From: Enterobacteriaceae bacterium UBA5654
GTDB lineage: Bacteria > Pseudomonadota > Gammaproteobacteria > Enterobacterales > Enterobacteriaceae
Assembly (NCBI GenBank): GCA_002421005.1
Contig: DIJC01000026.1
Span: forward strand, 211,174-275,173
DNA length: 64,000 nt
Reading direction: 5' to 3'
A model generated the notes under the pieces. It searched no databases. It saw nothing but the letters and a program-made list of their open reading frames with translations, and was not told the DNA's origin. Below, piece after piece: positions 24,848-33,996 of this stretch (within the stretch, counting starts at the first letter, position 1; every line of letters starts with the position of its first letter). The translations under genes and the position numbers were made by a program.

Positions 24848-27112
24848 CTACCCGTTATCTGCGGGCGCGCCAAACCACTGATGATACCAGCGGGGTAAAA
24901 TTTGCTCGCGCAGGCTGTTGATTTGCCATTCGTGTGGGGAAAACGTCACCGTAATCTGTCCCTGATGTGGCGTATCAAGCCACTGATACCCCTGATGCCC
25001 ATAGCGCTTCACCACCTTCGGAGACGGAAAATGCCATGCGTTATAGCGTGACGTGGAAGCCAGCGCTACCCGCCCGTTCACCCGCTGAATGAAAGCCACG
25101 CCGGATGAGGTATTGCTGCCGTGATGTGGCACCTGGATAACCGTCGCCGCCAGATGCTGCCAGTAGCGGCTTAGCATTCTTAATTCGCCTGGCGTTTCGA
25201 TATCGCCCGTCAATAAAATGCTGTGCTGCCCGTCGTCCACTTTCACCACGCAAGAGCGATTGTTGCCGCTATCCTGAGACGCCTCTAACGGCCAGTGCGC
25301 GCTGAAGGTCAGTCCCTGCCACTGCCAGCGCTCACCGCGAAAGCAGGGCTGATGTCCTTCCCAGCCCAGCGGGCTGCGCACCCAGGCATCGGGCCAGGCC
25401 CGACGCACTGATTCAAGGCCGCCACGATGATCGAGATGTTCATGGCTGATGATGATGCCTTCCGGGCGCAAATGGTGCCAGCGAAGCCAGGGGATAATCA
25501 ACTGCTGGCCGGAGTCACCGCCAGGCCACGCCAGCCCGGTATCGTATAAAATCGCTTTACCCTGCCGCTCGATAACCATTCCCAGCCCCTGCCCGACATC
25601 CAGCATATGCACGGACCACACATCCTGGCGCGTCTGTCGCCATAGCGGAAATGTCATCACGATAGCAAGGGTTAGCGTGACGGCCCACAGATTGCGCCAC
25701 GCCCGCAAACGCCAGAGCATCACCAGCAGCCACGGTAGCAGTACCACACCCTGCCAGCGCTGGTCGACATCCAGCCAGCCATCGGGCAGGCGTTGCAGCA
25801 GGTAAAATAGCAGCGCCAGCAGGCGATCCGTCAGATACCAAATTCCATGCTCGATGAGGAACGGGCCGGTCAGATGCAGCAGCATGGCGGCGAGAATAAG
25901 CGGCACGATGACAAACGTTACCAGCGGCACTGCGAACAGATTCGCCAGCAGCGATGTAGTACTGATGCCGTGGAAAAGCAGTACCTGAAGGGGCAGCAGC
26001 AAAACCATCAGCCCAGCCTGCAAGTGGATCAGCTCTGCGAGCAGGCGTAGCGGCGCAGGTATGGACCACGTGGGTAGCGGCATCCACTGATACCAGAAGA
26101 TCAGCGCCGCCACCGCAAAAGCCGAAAGCCACAGGCTTTGGGACAGTACCGCCAGCGGATCGTAAAACAGAATTGCTGCAATGCAGCACAGCCAGATATC
26201 CCACGGCGACCACTGCCGCCCGGTTAAGCGCAGCGCATACCAGATCGCCAGTCCCACGACGGTACGTAGCGCGGGCGGCTGCAAACCGGTAAGCCAGGCG
26301 TAGAATGTCGCGCCTGCCAGCCCGACCACCAGCGGTGCGCGCCAGTTGATTAATCGACAGGGAAGAAAGAACTGGAACCCGCGCATCAGCAGCCAGGCCA
26401 GGGTCGCGCCCAGTGCGATGTGCAGACCTGAAATAGCCATCAGGTGCAGGGTACCGGTCTGCTGCATCAGCTTTTTCACCTCAGCCGATACCGCCAGCCG
26501 TTCGCCCATCCCCAGCCCTAAAATAACCTGCTGCCAGGGGTACTCTGCAAGCGTGGTGGTCAGCGAGGCAAGGTAACGCGCCCGTAGACTACACCGCGCA
26601 TCCAATGGCGTGGCCTCAATAAAACGACCGCTGAGCGGGTGATGCTGTGCGAAGGCATTACGCTGGGTATCAAAGCCGCCATCGTTAAGCTCACCGTGTA
26701 CGGCGCGGGCGCGAATGGTCATGGCCCAGCGCTGCCCGGCACAGGCAGTCTGCGGCAAATAATTACCGTAAAGCCGAATCCCCGGCGCAGGAAAAAGCCG
26801 TCTGCCCCCGACGCGGGTAATCACGCCCTGATGAATCATCGCGCCATCGGTGGCGGTAAGCGTAATTTCTACCTGCTGATTCCTGGCGGTGAGATACTGC
26901 GCGGGCCAGATCACCTGATGCGCGGACAGTACACCCCAGCAAAAACACAGTAGTATCACCCCGACGAAGCGATACCTGTTCCGGCGGCAAAACCCTAATG
27001 CGCTGGCGATAATGATGATTAACCCGATCGTTGTAACTTTCGGCAATACTGGTAGCCAGATAAGCGGGGCTATTCCTGCAATCACGCAGATTGCCAGCTG
27101 TGACAAACGCAT
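24848..27112 (-). CDS. ycaI: ComEC/Rec2-family membrane protein YcaI
   Basis: A polytopic protein related to the DNA-uptake channel ComEC. It is 754 residues, the same as E. coli YcaI. The ATG at 27112 is chosen because AGGGAGGT lies at correct spacing; a GTG two codons upstream overlaps that ribosome site. Domains in order: N-terminal DUF4131/OB-like part, the Competence helical membrane domain (with HLMAISGLHI), and a C-terminal metallo-beta-lactamase-like domain (MLDVGQGLGMV, SHEHLDHRGG, VPHHGSNTSS). The metal-binding motifs look intact. It is the first gene before msbA. Confidence 0.94.
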   Translation of the reverse strand: MRLSQLAICVIAGIAPLIWLPVLPKVTTIGLIIIIASALGFCRRNRYRFVGVILLCFCWGVLSAHQVIWPAQYLTARNQQVEITLTATDGAMIHQGVITRVGGRRLFPAPGIRLYGNYLPQTACAGQRWAMTIRARAVHGELNDGGFDTQRNAFAQHHPLSGRFIEATPLDARCSLRARYLASLTTTLAEYPWQQVILGLGMGERLAVSAEVKKLMQQTGTLHLMAISGLHIALGATLAWLLMRGFQFFLPCRLINWRAPLVVGLAGATFYAWLTGLQPPALRTVVGLAIWYALRLTGRQWSPWDIWLCCIAAILFYDPLAVLSQSLWLSAFAVAALIFWYQWMPLPTWSIPAPLRLLAELIHLQAGLMVLLLPLQVLLFHGISTTSLLANLFAVPLVTFVIVPLILAAMLLHLTGPFLIEHGIWYLTDRLLALLFYLLQRLPDGWLDVDQRWQGVVLLPWLLVMLWRLRAWRNLWAVTLTLAIVMTFPLWRQTRQDVWSVHMLDVGQGLGMVIERQGKAILYDTGLAWPGGDSGQQLIIPWLRWHHLRPEGIIISHEHLDHRGGLESVRRAWPDAWVRSPLGWEGHQPCFRGERWQWQGLTFSAHWPLEASQDSGNNRSCVVKVDDGQHSILLTGDIETPGELRMLSRYWQHLAATVIQVPHHGSNTSSGVAFIQRVNGRVALASTSRYNAWHFPSPKVVKRYGHQGYQWLDTPHQGQITVTFSPHEWQINSLREQILPRWYHQWFGAPADNG

Positions 27113-27271
27113 AGACACCTCCCTGTTACGGATAGTGTCGCGCGATGAAACAGGATTGTCCGGTGAGGATTTTCGGCTCTGCGAGACGCGCCGGAAAGGA
27201 TTTGCTCCTGTGACGCCATTTACAGCGCGATTTGCGAGACAGATTCCAGAATCGTTTAAGGGGCAGAAATG
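27113..27271. other. Intergenic region ycaI–ihfB
   Basis: About 160 bases upstream of ycaI that should carry the ycaI/msbA promoter. No convincing −10/−35 pair stands out, and no small gene is supported. Confidence 0.4.
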
Positions 27272-27297
27272 AAAAAAGCACCCGCAGGTGCTTTTTT
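27272..27297 (-). terminator. Terminator after ihfB
   Basis: GCACC and GGTGC pair around CGCA, flanked by six A and six T residues, so it can act in both directions. It is the expected terminator of the rpsA–ihfB transcription unit. Confidence 0.85.
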
Positions 27298-27336
27298 GTG
27301 ATGCTTAAGTTAGGCCGTCAGTTAACAGGCGATAAC

Positions 27337-27627
27337 TCACTCACCTTCATAAATATTGGCGCGGTCGCGTAATTCTTTCCCCGGCTTAAAGTGCGGAACA
27401 TATTTTCCTTCCAGATCCACTTTGTCGCCTGTTTTCGGGTTACGCCCGGTGCGAGGAGCACGGTAATGTAAAGAAAAGCTGCCGAAACCCCGGATTTCAA
27501 TACGCTCGCCGATGGCAAGAGTAGAGGCCATATGTTCCAGCATTTCTTTCACGGCATCTTCAACCGCTTTTGCCGGAATGTGCGATTGCTGGCTGGCAAG
27601 TCTTTCGATTAACTCTGACTTGGTCAT
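27337..27627 (-). CDS. ihfB: Integration host factor subunit beta
   Basis: One half of the DNA-bending heterodimer IHF, which shapes promoters, recombination sites and replication origins. The sequence follows E. coli IhfB from MTKSELIERLASQQSHIPAK through the DNA-inserting arm RAPRTGRNPKTGDKV. At 96 residues it is two longer than the 94 of E. coli, ending NIYEGE instead of NIYG. It lies 145 bases downstream of rpsA in the conserved order. Confidence 0.97.
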   Translation of the reverse strand: MTKSELIERLASQQSHIPAKAVEDAVKEMLEHMASTLAIGERIEIRGFGSFSLHYRAPRTGRNPKTGDKVDLEGKYVPHFKPGKELRDRANIYEGE

Positions 27628-27680
27628 GTTTCCTCCGGTTTCCTTATAGGCAAAGGCAATATTCGTAACAGCTTGAACAA

Positions 27681-27698
27681 GGGCGGCCGTAGCCGCCC
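27681..27698 (-). terminator. Hairpin between rpsA and ihfB
   Basis: GGGCGGC and GCCGCCC form a 7-base GC stem around CGTA. The downstream minus-strand tract (TTGTTC) is only weakly T-rich. It is likely a partial terminator that lets some rpsA transcripts reach ihfB. Confidence 0.6.
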
Positions 27699-27772
27699 TT
27701 TGTGCTTGATTACAGAACGAAAACTGTAATCTGTCAAGTTACTCGTTATCCTGGTGACAGGATTCGGAGAAC

Positions 27773-29446
27773 TTACTCGCCTTTAGCTGCTTTGAATGCT
27801 TCAGCCATAGCGTTAGAGAAGTTACCGTCTTCCTGTTTGTTGTTAACAGTTGCGATGGCATCTTTCTCGTCAGCTTCGTCTTTCGCACGGACAGACAGGC
27901 TAACTACGCGGTTTTTGCGGTCTACGCCGGTGAATTTAGCTTCAACGTCGTCGCCTACGCTCAGAACCAGAGTAGCGTCTTCAACGCGGTCACGGGATGC
28001 TTCAGAAGCACGCAGGTAACCTTCAACGCCGTCAGCCAGTTCTACGGTTGCGCCTTTAGCGTCAACTGCAGTGACTTTACCGTTTACGATAGCGCCTTTC
28101 TTGTTCACAGCAACGTAGTTGTTGAACGGATCTTCTGCGAGCTGTTTAACGCCCAGGGAGATACGTTCACGTTCTGCGTCAACCTGCAGTACAACGGCAG
28201 CGATTTCGTCGCCTTTCTTGTATTCACGAACGGCTTCTTCGCCTGCAACGTTCCAGGAGATGTCAGACAGGTGAACCAGACCGTCGATACCACCGTCCAG
28301 GCCGATGAAGATACCAAAGTCAGTGATTGACTTGATTTTACCTTCAACGCGATCGCCTTTGTTGTGGGTTTCTGCAAACAGCTGCCACGGGTTAGATTTG
28401 CACTGTTTCAGGCCCAGGGAGATACGACGACGTTCTTCGTCGATATCCAGAACCATAACTTCCACTACGTCGCCAACGTTAACAACTTTGGACGGGTGGA
28501 TGTTTTTGTTGGTCCAGTCCATTTCGGAAACGTGAACCAGGCCTTCAACGCCTTCTTCGATTTCAACGAAGCAGCCGTAGTCGGTCAGGTTGGTAACGCG
28601 GCCGGTCAGTTTAGTACCTTCCGGGTAACGTTTAGCGATAGCAACCCACGGATCTTCGCCCAGCTGTTTCAGGCCCAGAGATACACGAGTACGCTCACGG
28701 TCGAATTTCAGGACTTTAACGTTGATTTCGTCGCCAACATTCACGATTTCGCTCGGATGCTTAACGCGTTTCCAGGCCATGTCAGTGATGTGCAGCAGGC
28801 CGTCAACGCCACCCAGATCAACGAATGCACCGTAGTCAGTGAGGTTCTTAACGATACCTTTAACTTCCATGCCTTCCTGCAGGTTTTCCAGCAGCTGATC
28901 GCGTTCTGCGCTGTTTTCGGATTCGATAACGGCACGACGAGATACAACAACGTTGTTACGCTTCTGGTCCAGCTTGATTACTTTGAATTCAAGCTCTTTG
29001 CCTTCCAGGTGCAGCGTGTCGCGAACCGGACGAACGTCTACCAGGGAACCCGGCAGGAACGCACGAATACCGTTCAGCTCAACAGTGAAGCCACCCTTGA
29101 CTTTGCCGTTGATGACACCAGTAACAGTTTCAGCTTCTTCGTAAGCTTTTTCCAGCGTGATCCAGGCTTCGTGACGTTTAGCTTTCTCACGGGACAGCAG
29201 AGTTTCACCGAAGCCGTCTTCTACTGCATCCAGAGCAACGTCAACTTCGTCACCAACCTGGATTTCCAGTTCGCCAGCTGCGTTTTTGAACTGTTCTGCA
29301 GGGATCGCAGATTCAGATTTCAGGCCCGCATCAACCAGAACGACGTCTTTGTCGATAGCAACAACAACGCCACGAACGATGGAACCCGGGCGGGTTTCGA
29401 TTTCTTTCAGGGATTCTTCAAAGAGTTGAGCAAAAGATTCAGTCAT
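27773..29446 (-). CDS. rpsA: 30S ribosomal protein S1
   Basis: The essential RNA-binding protein that brings structured mRNAs to the 30S subunit. It is 557 residues, as in E. coli, with six S1 domains; the central ones are clear in repeats such as DYGAFVDLGGVDGLLH, DYGCFVEIEEGVEGLVH and DFGIFIGLDGGIDGLVH. Codon use is strongly biased to preferred codons, as expected of an abundant protein. This bias creates long open frames on the opposite strand that should not be called. The 113-base leader after cmk is the site of translational autoregulation in E. coli. Confidence 0.98.
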   Translation of the reverse strand: MTESFAQLFEESLKEIETRPGSIVRGVVVAIDKDVVLVDAGLKSESAIPAEQFKNAAGELEIQVGDEVDVALDAVEDGFGETLLSREKAKRHEAWITLEKAYEEAETVTGVINGKVKGGFTVELNGIRAFLPGSLVDVRPVRDTLHLEGKELEFKVIKLDQKRNNVVVSRRAVIESENSAERDQLLENLQEGMEVKGIVKNLTDYGAFVDLGGVDGLLHITDMAWKRVKHPSEIVNVGDEINVKVLKFDRERTRVSLGLKQLGEDPWVAIAKRYPEGTKLTGRVTNLTDYGCFVEIEEGVEGLVHVSEMDWTNKNIHPSKVVNVGDVVEVMVLDIDEERRRISLGLKQCKSNPWQLFAETHNKGDRVEGKIKSITDFGIFIGLDGGIDGLVHLSDISWNVAGEEAVREYKKGDEIAAVVLQVDAERERISLGVKQLAEDPFNNYVAVNKKGAIVNGKVTAVDAKGATVELADGVEGYLRASEASRDRVEDATLVLSVGDDVEAKFTGVDRKNRVVSLSVRAKDEADEKDAIATVNNKQEDGNFSNAMAEAFKAAKGE

Positions 29447-29559
29447 GTTTAATCTTCAGGTTTCATATTTAACGTCCACCTGGCTCCGTGCCGGATGGGG
29501 TTGTTTAACATACCCGCTGTCATTCCGTTGCAGCGGGGGTACTGCTAATTCGGTCGCTT

Positions 29560-30243
29560 TTAAGCGAGGGCCAACTTTTGGCGCGCGTATTGTAACGCTT
29601 TTTCAATCACTTGCTCAATGCTTAAACGGGTGGAATCCAGAACTAAAGCATCGGCAGCGGGAACCAACGGAGCAACAGCGCGGTTGCGATCGCGGTCGTC
29701 GCGTTCCTTTATCTCGGCCAAAAGGCGTTCAAAGTTAACACTAAAGCCACTCTCCTGCAACTGCAGCATACGGCGATTCGCGCGTTCTTCAGAGGAGGCG
29801 TCGAGGAAAATTTTTACCGGCGCTTCCGGGAAAACCACGGTACCCATGTCACGCCCGTCGGCAATCAGGCCCGGCGCTTCGCGGAATGCACGCTGACGGC
29901 GCAGCAAGGCTTCGCGGACGCGGGGAAATGCGGCAACCTGGGAGGCTGCGCTGGCAACATCCTGGGTACGAATTTCGCCGCTGACGTCTTCACCTTCAAG
30001 GATCACCTCAAGGTTGCCGTTGGTCGAAATGAAGCGCACGTCCAGATGCGTTGCCAGCGGGACCAGCGCATCTTCGGAGGTGACATCAACATGGTGATGT
30101 AACGCTGCCAGCGCCAGCACGCGATAGATCGCTCCTGAATCCAGCAGATGCCACTGCAATGCTTCCGCCATTGCCTTGCACAGAGTGCCTTTACCCGCGC
30201 CGCTTGGGCCATCAATGGTAATTACCGGGGCATTCGCCGTCAT
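29560..30243 (-). CDS. cmk: Cytidylate kinase
   Basis: Phosphorylates CMP and dCMP, recycling nucleotides from RNA turnover and lipid synthesis. It has 227 residues, as in E. coli. The P-loop is DGPSGAGKGTLCKAMAE (about 11–27), with the conserved DGRDMGTVVFPEA segment and the C-terminal LDSTRLSIEQVIEKALQYA. It lies upstream of rpsA in the conserved order. Unlike E. coli, there is no ycaL between aroA and this gene. Confidence 0.97.
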   Translation of the reverse strand: MTANAPVITIDGPSGAGKGTLCKAMAEALQWHLLDSGAIYRVLALAALHHHVDVTSEDALVPLATHLDVRFISTNGNLEVILEGEDVSGEIRTQDVASAASQVAAFPRVREALLRRQRAFREAPGLIADGRDMGTVVFPEAPVKIFLDASSEERANRRMLQLQESGFSVNFERLLAEIKERDDRDRNRAVAPLVPAADALVLDSTRLSIEQVIEKALQYARQKLALA

Positions 30244-30452
30244 CTTTTTCTCCTTAAACAGGCATACCGTAAACGTAAACGCCGCGCATTATACGCGTCT
30301 GTGTCGTTAACAGTTATCTTTGCGTGCAAATTGCAGAATATTGAACGTCAACCAGGGACGAATGGCGCAATTATAGCGGGTATGAAGGGAGAGCGTGATG
30401 CCCGCCCCGGAAATGACACTTTAATAGCAAAAAAGTTTGGAACCGGACAGAG

Positions 30453-30482
30453 TGTTGCGCCGACCTGACGATCGGCGCAACA
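30453..30482 (-). terminator. Hairpin after aroA
   Basis: TGTTGCGCCGA and TCGGCGCAACA form an 11-base perfect stem with an 8-base loop, starting 6 bases after the aroA stop. No T-run is adjacent. It probably ends the serC-aroA transcript or protects its 3' end. Confidence 0.6.
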
Positions 30483-30487
30483 GAGGA

Positions 30488-31771
30488 CTAGGCCAGCGTG
30501 CTGATGCGCGCCAGCTGTTCGAAATAATCAGGGAAGGTTTTCGCGGTGCACTTCGGATCGAGAATGGTCACTGGCGTATCGGACAGCGCCACCAGCGAGA
30601 AGCACATCGCCATCCGGTGATCGTTGTAAGTGCTAATTTCAGCAAACTGAAGCTGCGCGGGTGGCGTGACGCGAATGTAGTCTTCGCCCTCTTCCACTTC
30701 CGCGCCGACTTTACGCAGCTCGGTAGCCATCGCAAACAGGCGATCGGTTTCTTTAACCCGCCAGTTATAGATATTGCGCAGCGTCGTCGTTCCCTTTGCA
30801 AACAGCGCTGCGGTGGCAATAGTCATCGCCGCATCCGGGATAGGGTTCATGTCCATATCAATAGCGTGCAGCTCCCGGCGGGTACAGGTAATTGCGTCAT
30901 CATCCCAGATAATTTCCGCGCCCATTTTTTCCAGCACGTCAGCAAAGCGAATATCGCCCTGCACGCTGTGACGACCGATGCCAGTCACTTTCACCGAGCC
31001 GCCTTTGATCGCAGCGGCGGCGAGAAAATAAGACGCAGAAGAGGCATCGCCTTCAACCAGATACGCGCCCGGCGAGCGGTAATGTTGCGCGCCGCGTACC
31101 ACAAAGCGCTGATAATGCTGGTTTTCAACCTCAACGCCAAAGGTTTTCATCAGGTGCAGAGTGATGTCGATATAAGGTTTCGAGACCAGCTCGCCTTTAA
31201 TGGTGATGGTTGTATCCTGCGGCGCGAGCGGCGCGGTCATCAGTAACGCTGTCAGGAACTGGCTGGAGACGCTGCCATCTACTTCACTATGACCGCCGGT
31301 GAAACCTCCGCGCAGACGCAGCGGCGGATAGTTTTCCTGCTCCAGATAGTCAATTTGCGCCCCGCCCTGACGTAGCGCATCGACCAGATGCCCAATCGGA
31401 CGCTCCTTCATGCGCGGCTCGCCGGTCAACACGATATTACCGTTGCCCAGGCAAAGCGCGGCAGCCAGCGGGCGCATCGCTGTGCCCGCATTGCCGAGGA
31501 ATAGCTCCAGATCGCCGCTTGCCTGTAGCGCGCCGCCGTTGCCGGTGATTTCGCAGCGGGTACGGTCAGCAGAAAGGGTGTACTTAATACCTAAGGCGCT
31601 CAGCGCGTTGAGCATATGGCGGACATCATCGCTGTCCAGCAGGTTCGTCAACACCGTGGTGCCCTGGGCTAAAGCCGCCAGCAGCAGCGCCCGGTTAGAA
31701 ACGCTTTTTGATCCGGGCAAATTGATGGTGCCGTCCACGCGCGCGATAGGTTGTAACGTCAGGGAATCCAT
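30488..31771 (-). CDS. aroA: 3-phosphoshikimate 1-carboxyvinyltransferase (EPSP synthase)
   Basis: Sixth step of the shikimate pathway, joining phosphoenolpyruvate to shikimate-3-phosphate. It has 427 residues, as in E. coli. The active-site segments LPGSKSVSNRALLLAAL (18–34) and LFLGNAGTAMRPL (about 90–102) are the standard glyphosate-sensitive class I form. The C-terminal NDHRMAMCFSLVAL is conserved. It follows serC by 123 bases and is co-transcribed with it in enteric bacteria. Confidence 0.98.
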   Translation of the reverse strand: MDSLTLQPIARVDGTINLPGSKSVSNRALLLAALAQGTTVLTNLLDSDDVRHMLNALSALGIKYTLSADRTRCEITGNGGALQASGDLELFLGNAGTAMRPLAAALCLGNGNIVLTGEPRMKERPIGHLVDALRQGGAQIDYLEQENYPPLRLRGGFTGGHSEVDGSVSSQFLTALLMTAPLAPQDTTITIKGELVSKPYIDITLHLMKTFGVEVENQHYQRFVVRGAQHYRSPGAYLVEGDASSASYFLAAAAIKGGSVKVTGIGRHSVQGDIRFADVLEKMGAEIIWDDDAITCTRRELHAIDMDMNPIPDAAMTIATAALFAKGTTTLRNIYNWRVKETDRLFAMATELRKVGAEVEEGEDYIRVTPPAQLQFAEISTYNDHRMAMCFSLVALSDTPVTILDPKCTAKTFPDYFEQLARISTLA

Positions 31772-31787
31772 GAAGCTTAACTCTCAG

Positions 31788-31817
31788 AGAAAAATTGTCC
31801 GCCGCAGGCTGACTGCG
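31788..31817 (-). terminator. Partial terminator between serC and aroA
   Basis: CCGCAG and CTGCGG pair around a 5-base loop; about 6 bases on, a short T-run (ATTTTT) follows on the minus strand. The offset T-run suggests a leaky terminator that lowers aroA relative to serC expression. Confidence 0.5.
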
Positions 31818-31894
31818 GGGAGAGGTAAATATATACGCTATTCTTCAGGCCGCATTGACTGCGACCTGAAGGATTTTGCGTACGGATGAAATGA

Positions 31895-32983
31895 TTAGCC
31901 GTGGCGACGTTCAAAATCGATCATAAAATCAGTCAGCGCTTTTACGCCTTCCAGCGGCATAGCGTTATAAATAGAAGCGCGCATTCCGCCGACAACGCGA
32001 TGTCCTTTCAGCGCGTGCAGTCCTGCCGCCACGGATTCATTAAGGAACAGCGTGTCCAGCGTATTATCGGCAAGCTGGAAAGGCACGTTCATTCGCGAAC
32101 GGTTGGCTTTCGCCACGTCATTACGGTAGAAATCACTGCGATCGATAGTGCCGTACAGTAGATCGGCCTTTTGCTGGTTGATCTTGTCCATAGCCTCAAC
32201 GCCCCCCTGCTCTTTCAGCCATTTGAAGACCAGGCCGGAGAGATACCACGCAAAGGTTGGCGGGGTGTTAAACATTGATTCATTGTCATTAAGAATGGTG
32301 TAATCAAGAATCGAAGGACAGGATTTATGCGCCTTGCCCAGCAAATCTTCACGCACGATCACCAGCGTCAGCCCGGCCGGACCGATATTTTTCTGCGCGC
32401 CCGCGTAGATCAGGCCAAAACGGCTCACGTCCAGCGGACGAGAAAGAATGGTTGAAGAGAAATCAGCGGTGACGATCACATCATCGTCAAAGTCCGGCGT
32501 TTCCTCAATGGCGATACCGTCGATGGTTTCGTTCGGGCAGTAATGCAAATAAGCGGCGTCATCTGAAAGCTGCCAGTCACGCATCGGTTTCACCGCGCGC
32601 AGTCCGTCAACGGTCGTTTTTGCATCAATGACATTTGGCGTGCAGTAGTTTTTGGCCTCTTTAACCGCGCTGGCAGCCCAGTAGCCTGCATCAACGTAGT
32701 CCGCCGTGGTTTTGTCACCCAGCAGATTAAGCGGAACGCTGGCAAACTGCCCACGCCCGCCGCCATGGCAGAACAGCACTTTATAATTAGAGGGGACGTT
32801 CAGCAGATCGCGAAAATCCTTTTCAGCCTCTTGCGCCACCTGAATAAACTCTTTCCCACGGTGGCTGATTTCCATCACTGACGTTCCCAGACCGTGCCAG
32901 TCACACAGTTCCTGTTGCGCCAGTTTGAGCACTGCTTCCGGTATCATTGCCGGACCCGAACTAAAGTTAAAGACCTGAGTCAT
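31895..32983 (-). CDS. serC: Phosphoserine aminotransferase
   Basis: A pyridoxal-phosphate enzyme of serine and pyridoxine biosynthesis. It has 362 residues, as in E. coli, starting MTQVFNFSSGPAMIPEAVL. The PLP lysine is in the YAGAQKNIGPAGLT segment (about residue 198). FCHGGGRGQFASVPLNLL carries phosphate-binding residues. The 183 bases upstream, before ycaP, hold its own promoter region. First gene of the serC-aroA operon. Confidence 0.98.
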   Translation of the reverse strand: MTQVFNFSSGPAMIPEAVLKLAQQELCDWHGLGTSVMEISHRGKEFIQVAQEAEKDFRDLLNVPSNYKVLFCHGGGRGQFASVPLNLLGDKTTADYVDAGYWAASAVKEAKNYCTPNVIDAKTTVDGLRAVKPMRDWQLSDDAAYLHYCPNETIDGIAIEETPDFDDDVIVTADFSSTILSRPLDVSRFGLIYAGAQKNIGPAGLTLVIVREDLLGKAHKSCPSILDYTILNDNESMFNTPPTFAWYLSGLVFKWLKEQGGVEAMDKINQQKADLLYGTIDRSDFYRNDVAKANRSRMNVPFQLADNTLDTLFLNESVAAGLHALKGHRVVGGMRASIYNAMPLEGVKALTDFMIDFERRHG

Positions 32984-33166
32984 TTCCCCTCACCACGCTG
33001 CATTATGATATGCCCTGTCTGTTGGGCATAAGTTATTCCTGTGGATATCGTTTTTACCATTCAGTGACATGTGTCGCAATGGGTAATATGAGCACAGGCA
33101 AAAATGTGCGCCCTGTCACACAATATAATCTGCCACGTTGACGAACGATTGCCGACAAAAGCGCTG

Positions 33167-33859
33167 TCAGGTAATGCGTTTCGCCCGGCTGGCCTTCGAC
33201 CATTCTGGATTTCCACAACGCGGGCAGAGCTGTCGATCGCCGACCTTCATGACGTACACGGCGCTACATTGATTACAGGCGTACTCGCCATCTGCCGGGA
33301 AGACGGTGAAACGCCCGGCACGACCGTCGGGCAAAATACAAAGCCCCGGCTTCACCTCATCATCTTCAAAGTAATAAATGCTGATTTGACCATTGGTTTC
33401 CATGATCGCCAGTTTAATTTGCCCCAGTTGCTCAACGCTGTTGATGCGCAACTCCATAAAGAACTCAAACTCGGTCAGGTTGGCGGCATTCAGCTTTTCC
33501 CATGCCAGTTGTCCATCCTCAATAATGATCACCGGCTTACCTTCCAGCAGATCTTCCAGCTTCTCGCTATGCGCCATCAGCCACATGACCAGCCGGTAAA
33601 GCAGCCCAAGCGTCACGAATACCGCCAGTACCGGCAGCATCGGCACATCATCATAAAAGGCCACGTCACCCGCCGCAGAACCGAGGGTCAGGATGATCAG
33701 CACTTCAAACAGCGACATCTGACGCACGCCGCGTCGCCCGGTGATTTTCAGAAACAGAAAAACCAGCACGAAGGTGTACAAACTGCGCAGCGCCACTTCC
33801 CCAAGAAACTCAAGCGGCACTTTATCCAGCGCCATACGTTGAAGATCGAATGCTTTCAT
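33167..33859 (-). CDS. ycaP: Inner-membrane DUF421 protein YcaP
   Basis: A 230-residue protein with three N-terminal membrane segments (about 25–45, 55–75 and 80–100), then the DUF421 domain with EGKPVIIIEDGQLAWEKLNAANLTEFEF. The C-terminal tail has two CxxC knuckles (CNQC and CPRC), a likely zinc ribbon. Function is unknown. It diverges from ycaO with 137 bases between the starts. Confidence 0.92.
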   Translation of the reverse strand: MKAFDLQRMALDKVPLEFLGEVALRSLYTFVLVFLFLKITGRRGVRQMSLFEVLIILTLGSAAGDVAFYDDVPMLPVLAVFVTLGLLYRLVMWLMAHSEKLEDLLEGKPVIIIEDGQLAWEKLNAANLTEFEFFMELRINSVEQLGQIKLAIMETNGQISIYYFEDDEVKPGLCILPDGRAGRFTVFPADGEYACNQCSAVYVMKVGDRQLCPRCGNPEWSKASRAKRIT

Positions 33860-33996
33860 TTTTTATTCTCAAACAGGCAGTTACTCATCATAAGCATAGC
33901 CAATACTTTTATTTGCGCCCCGCGCGCCGGGGAGATAGCGCCGGTCATCTAAAACCCGTATCATTGCGCGCTTTCCGTACGATAAAAGTGAATTCC

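Noticed and set aside
27113..27118. GTG start for ycaI two codons upstream
   Set aside because: The GTG overlaps the ribosome-binding site AGGGAGGT; the ATG at 27112 has correct spacing and gives the E. coli length.
28364..29452. 362-codon open frame opposite rpsA
   Set aside because: Same codon-bias effect in a highly expressed ribosomal gene; no ribosome site or family match.
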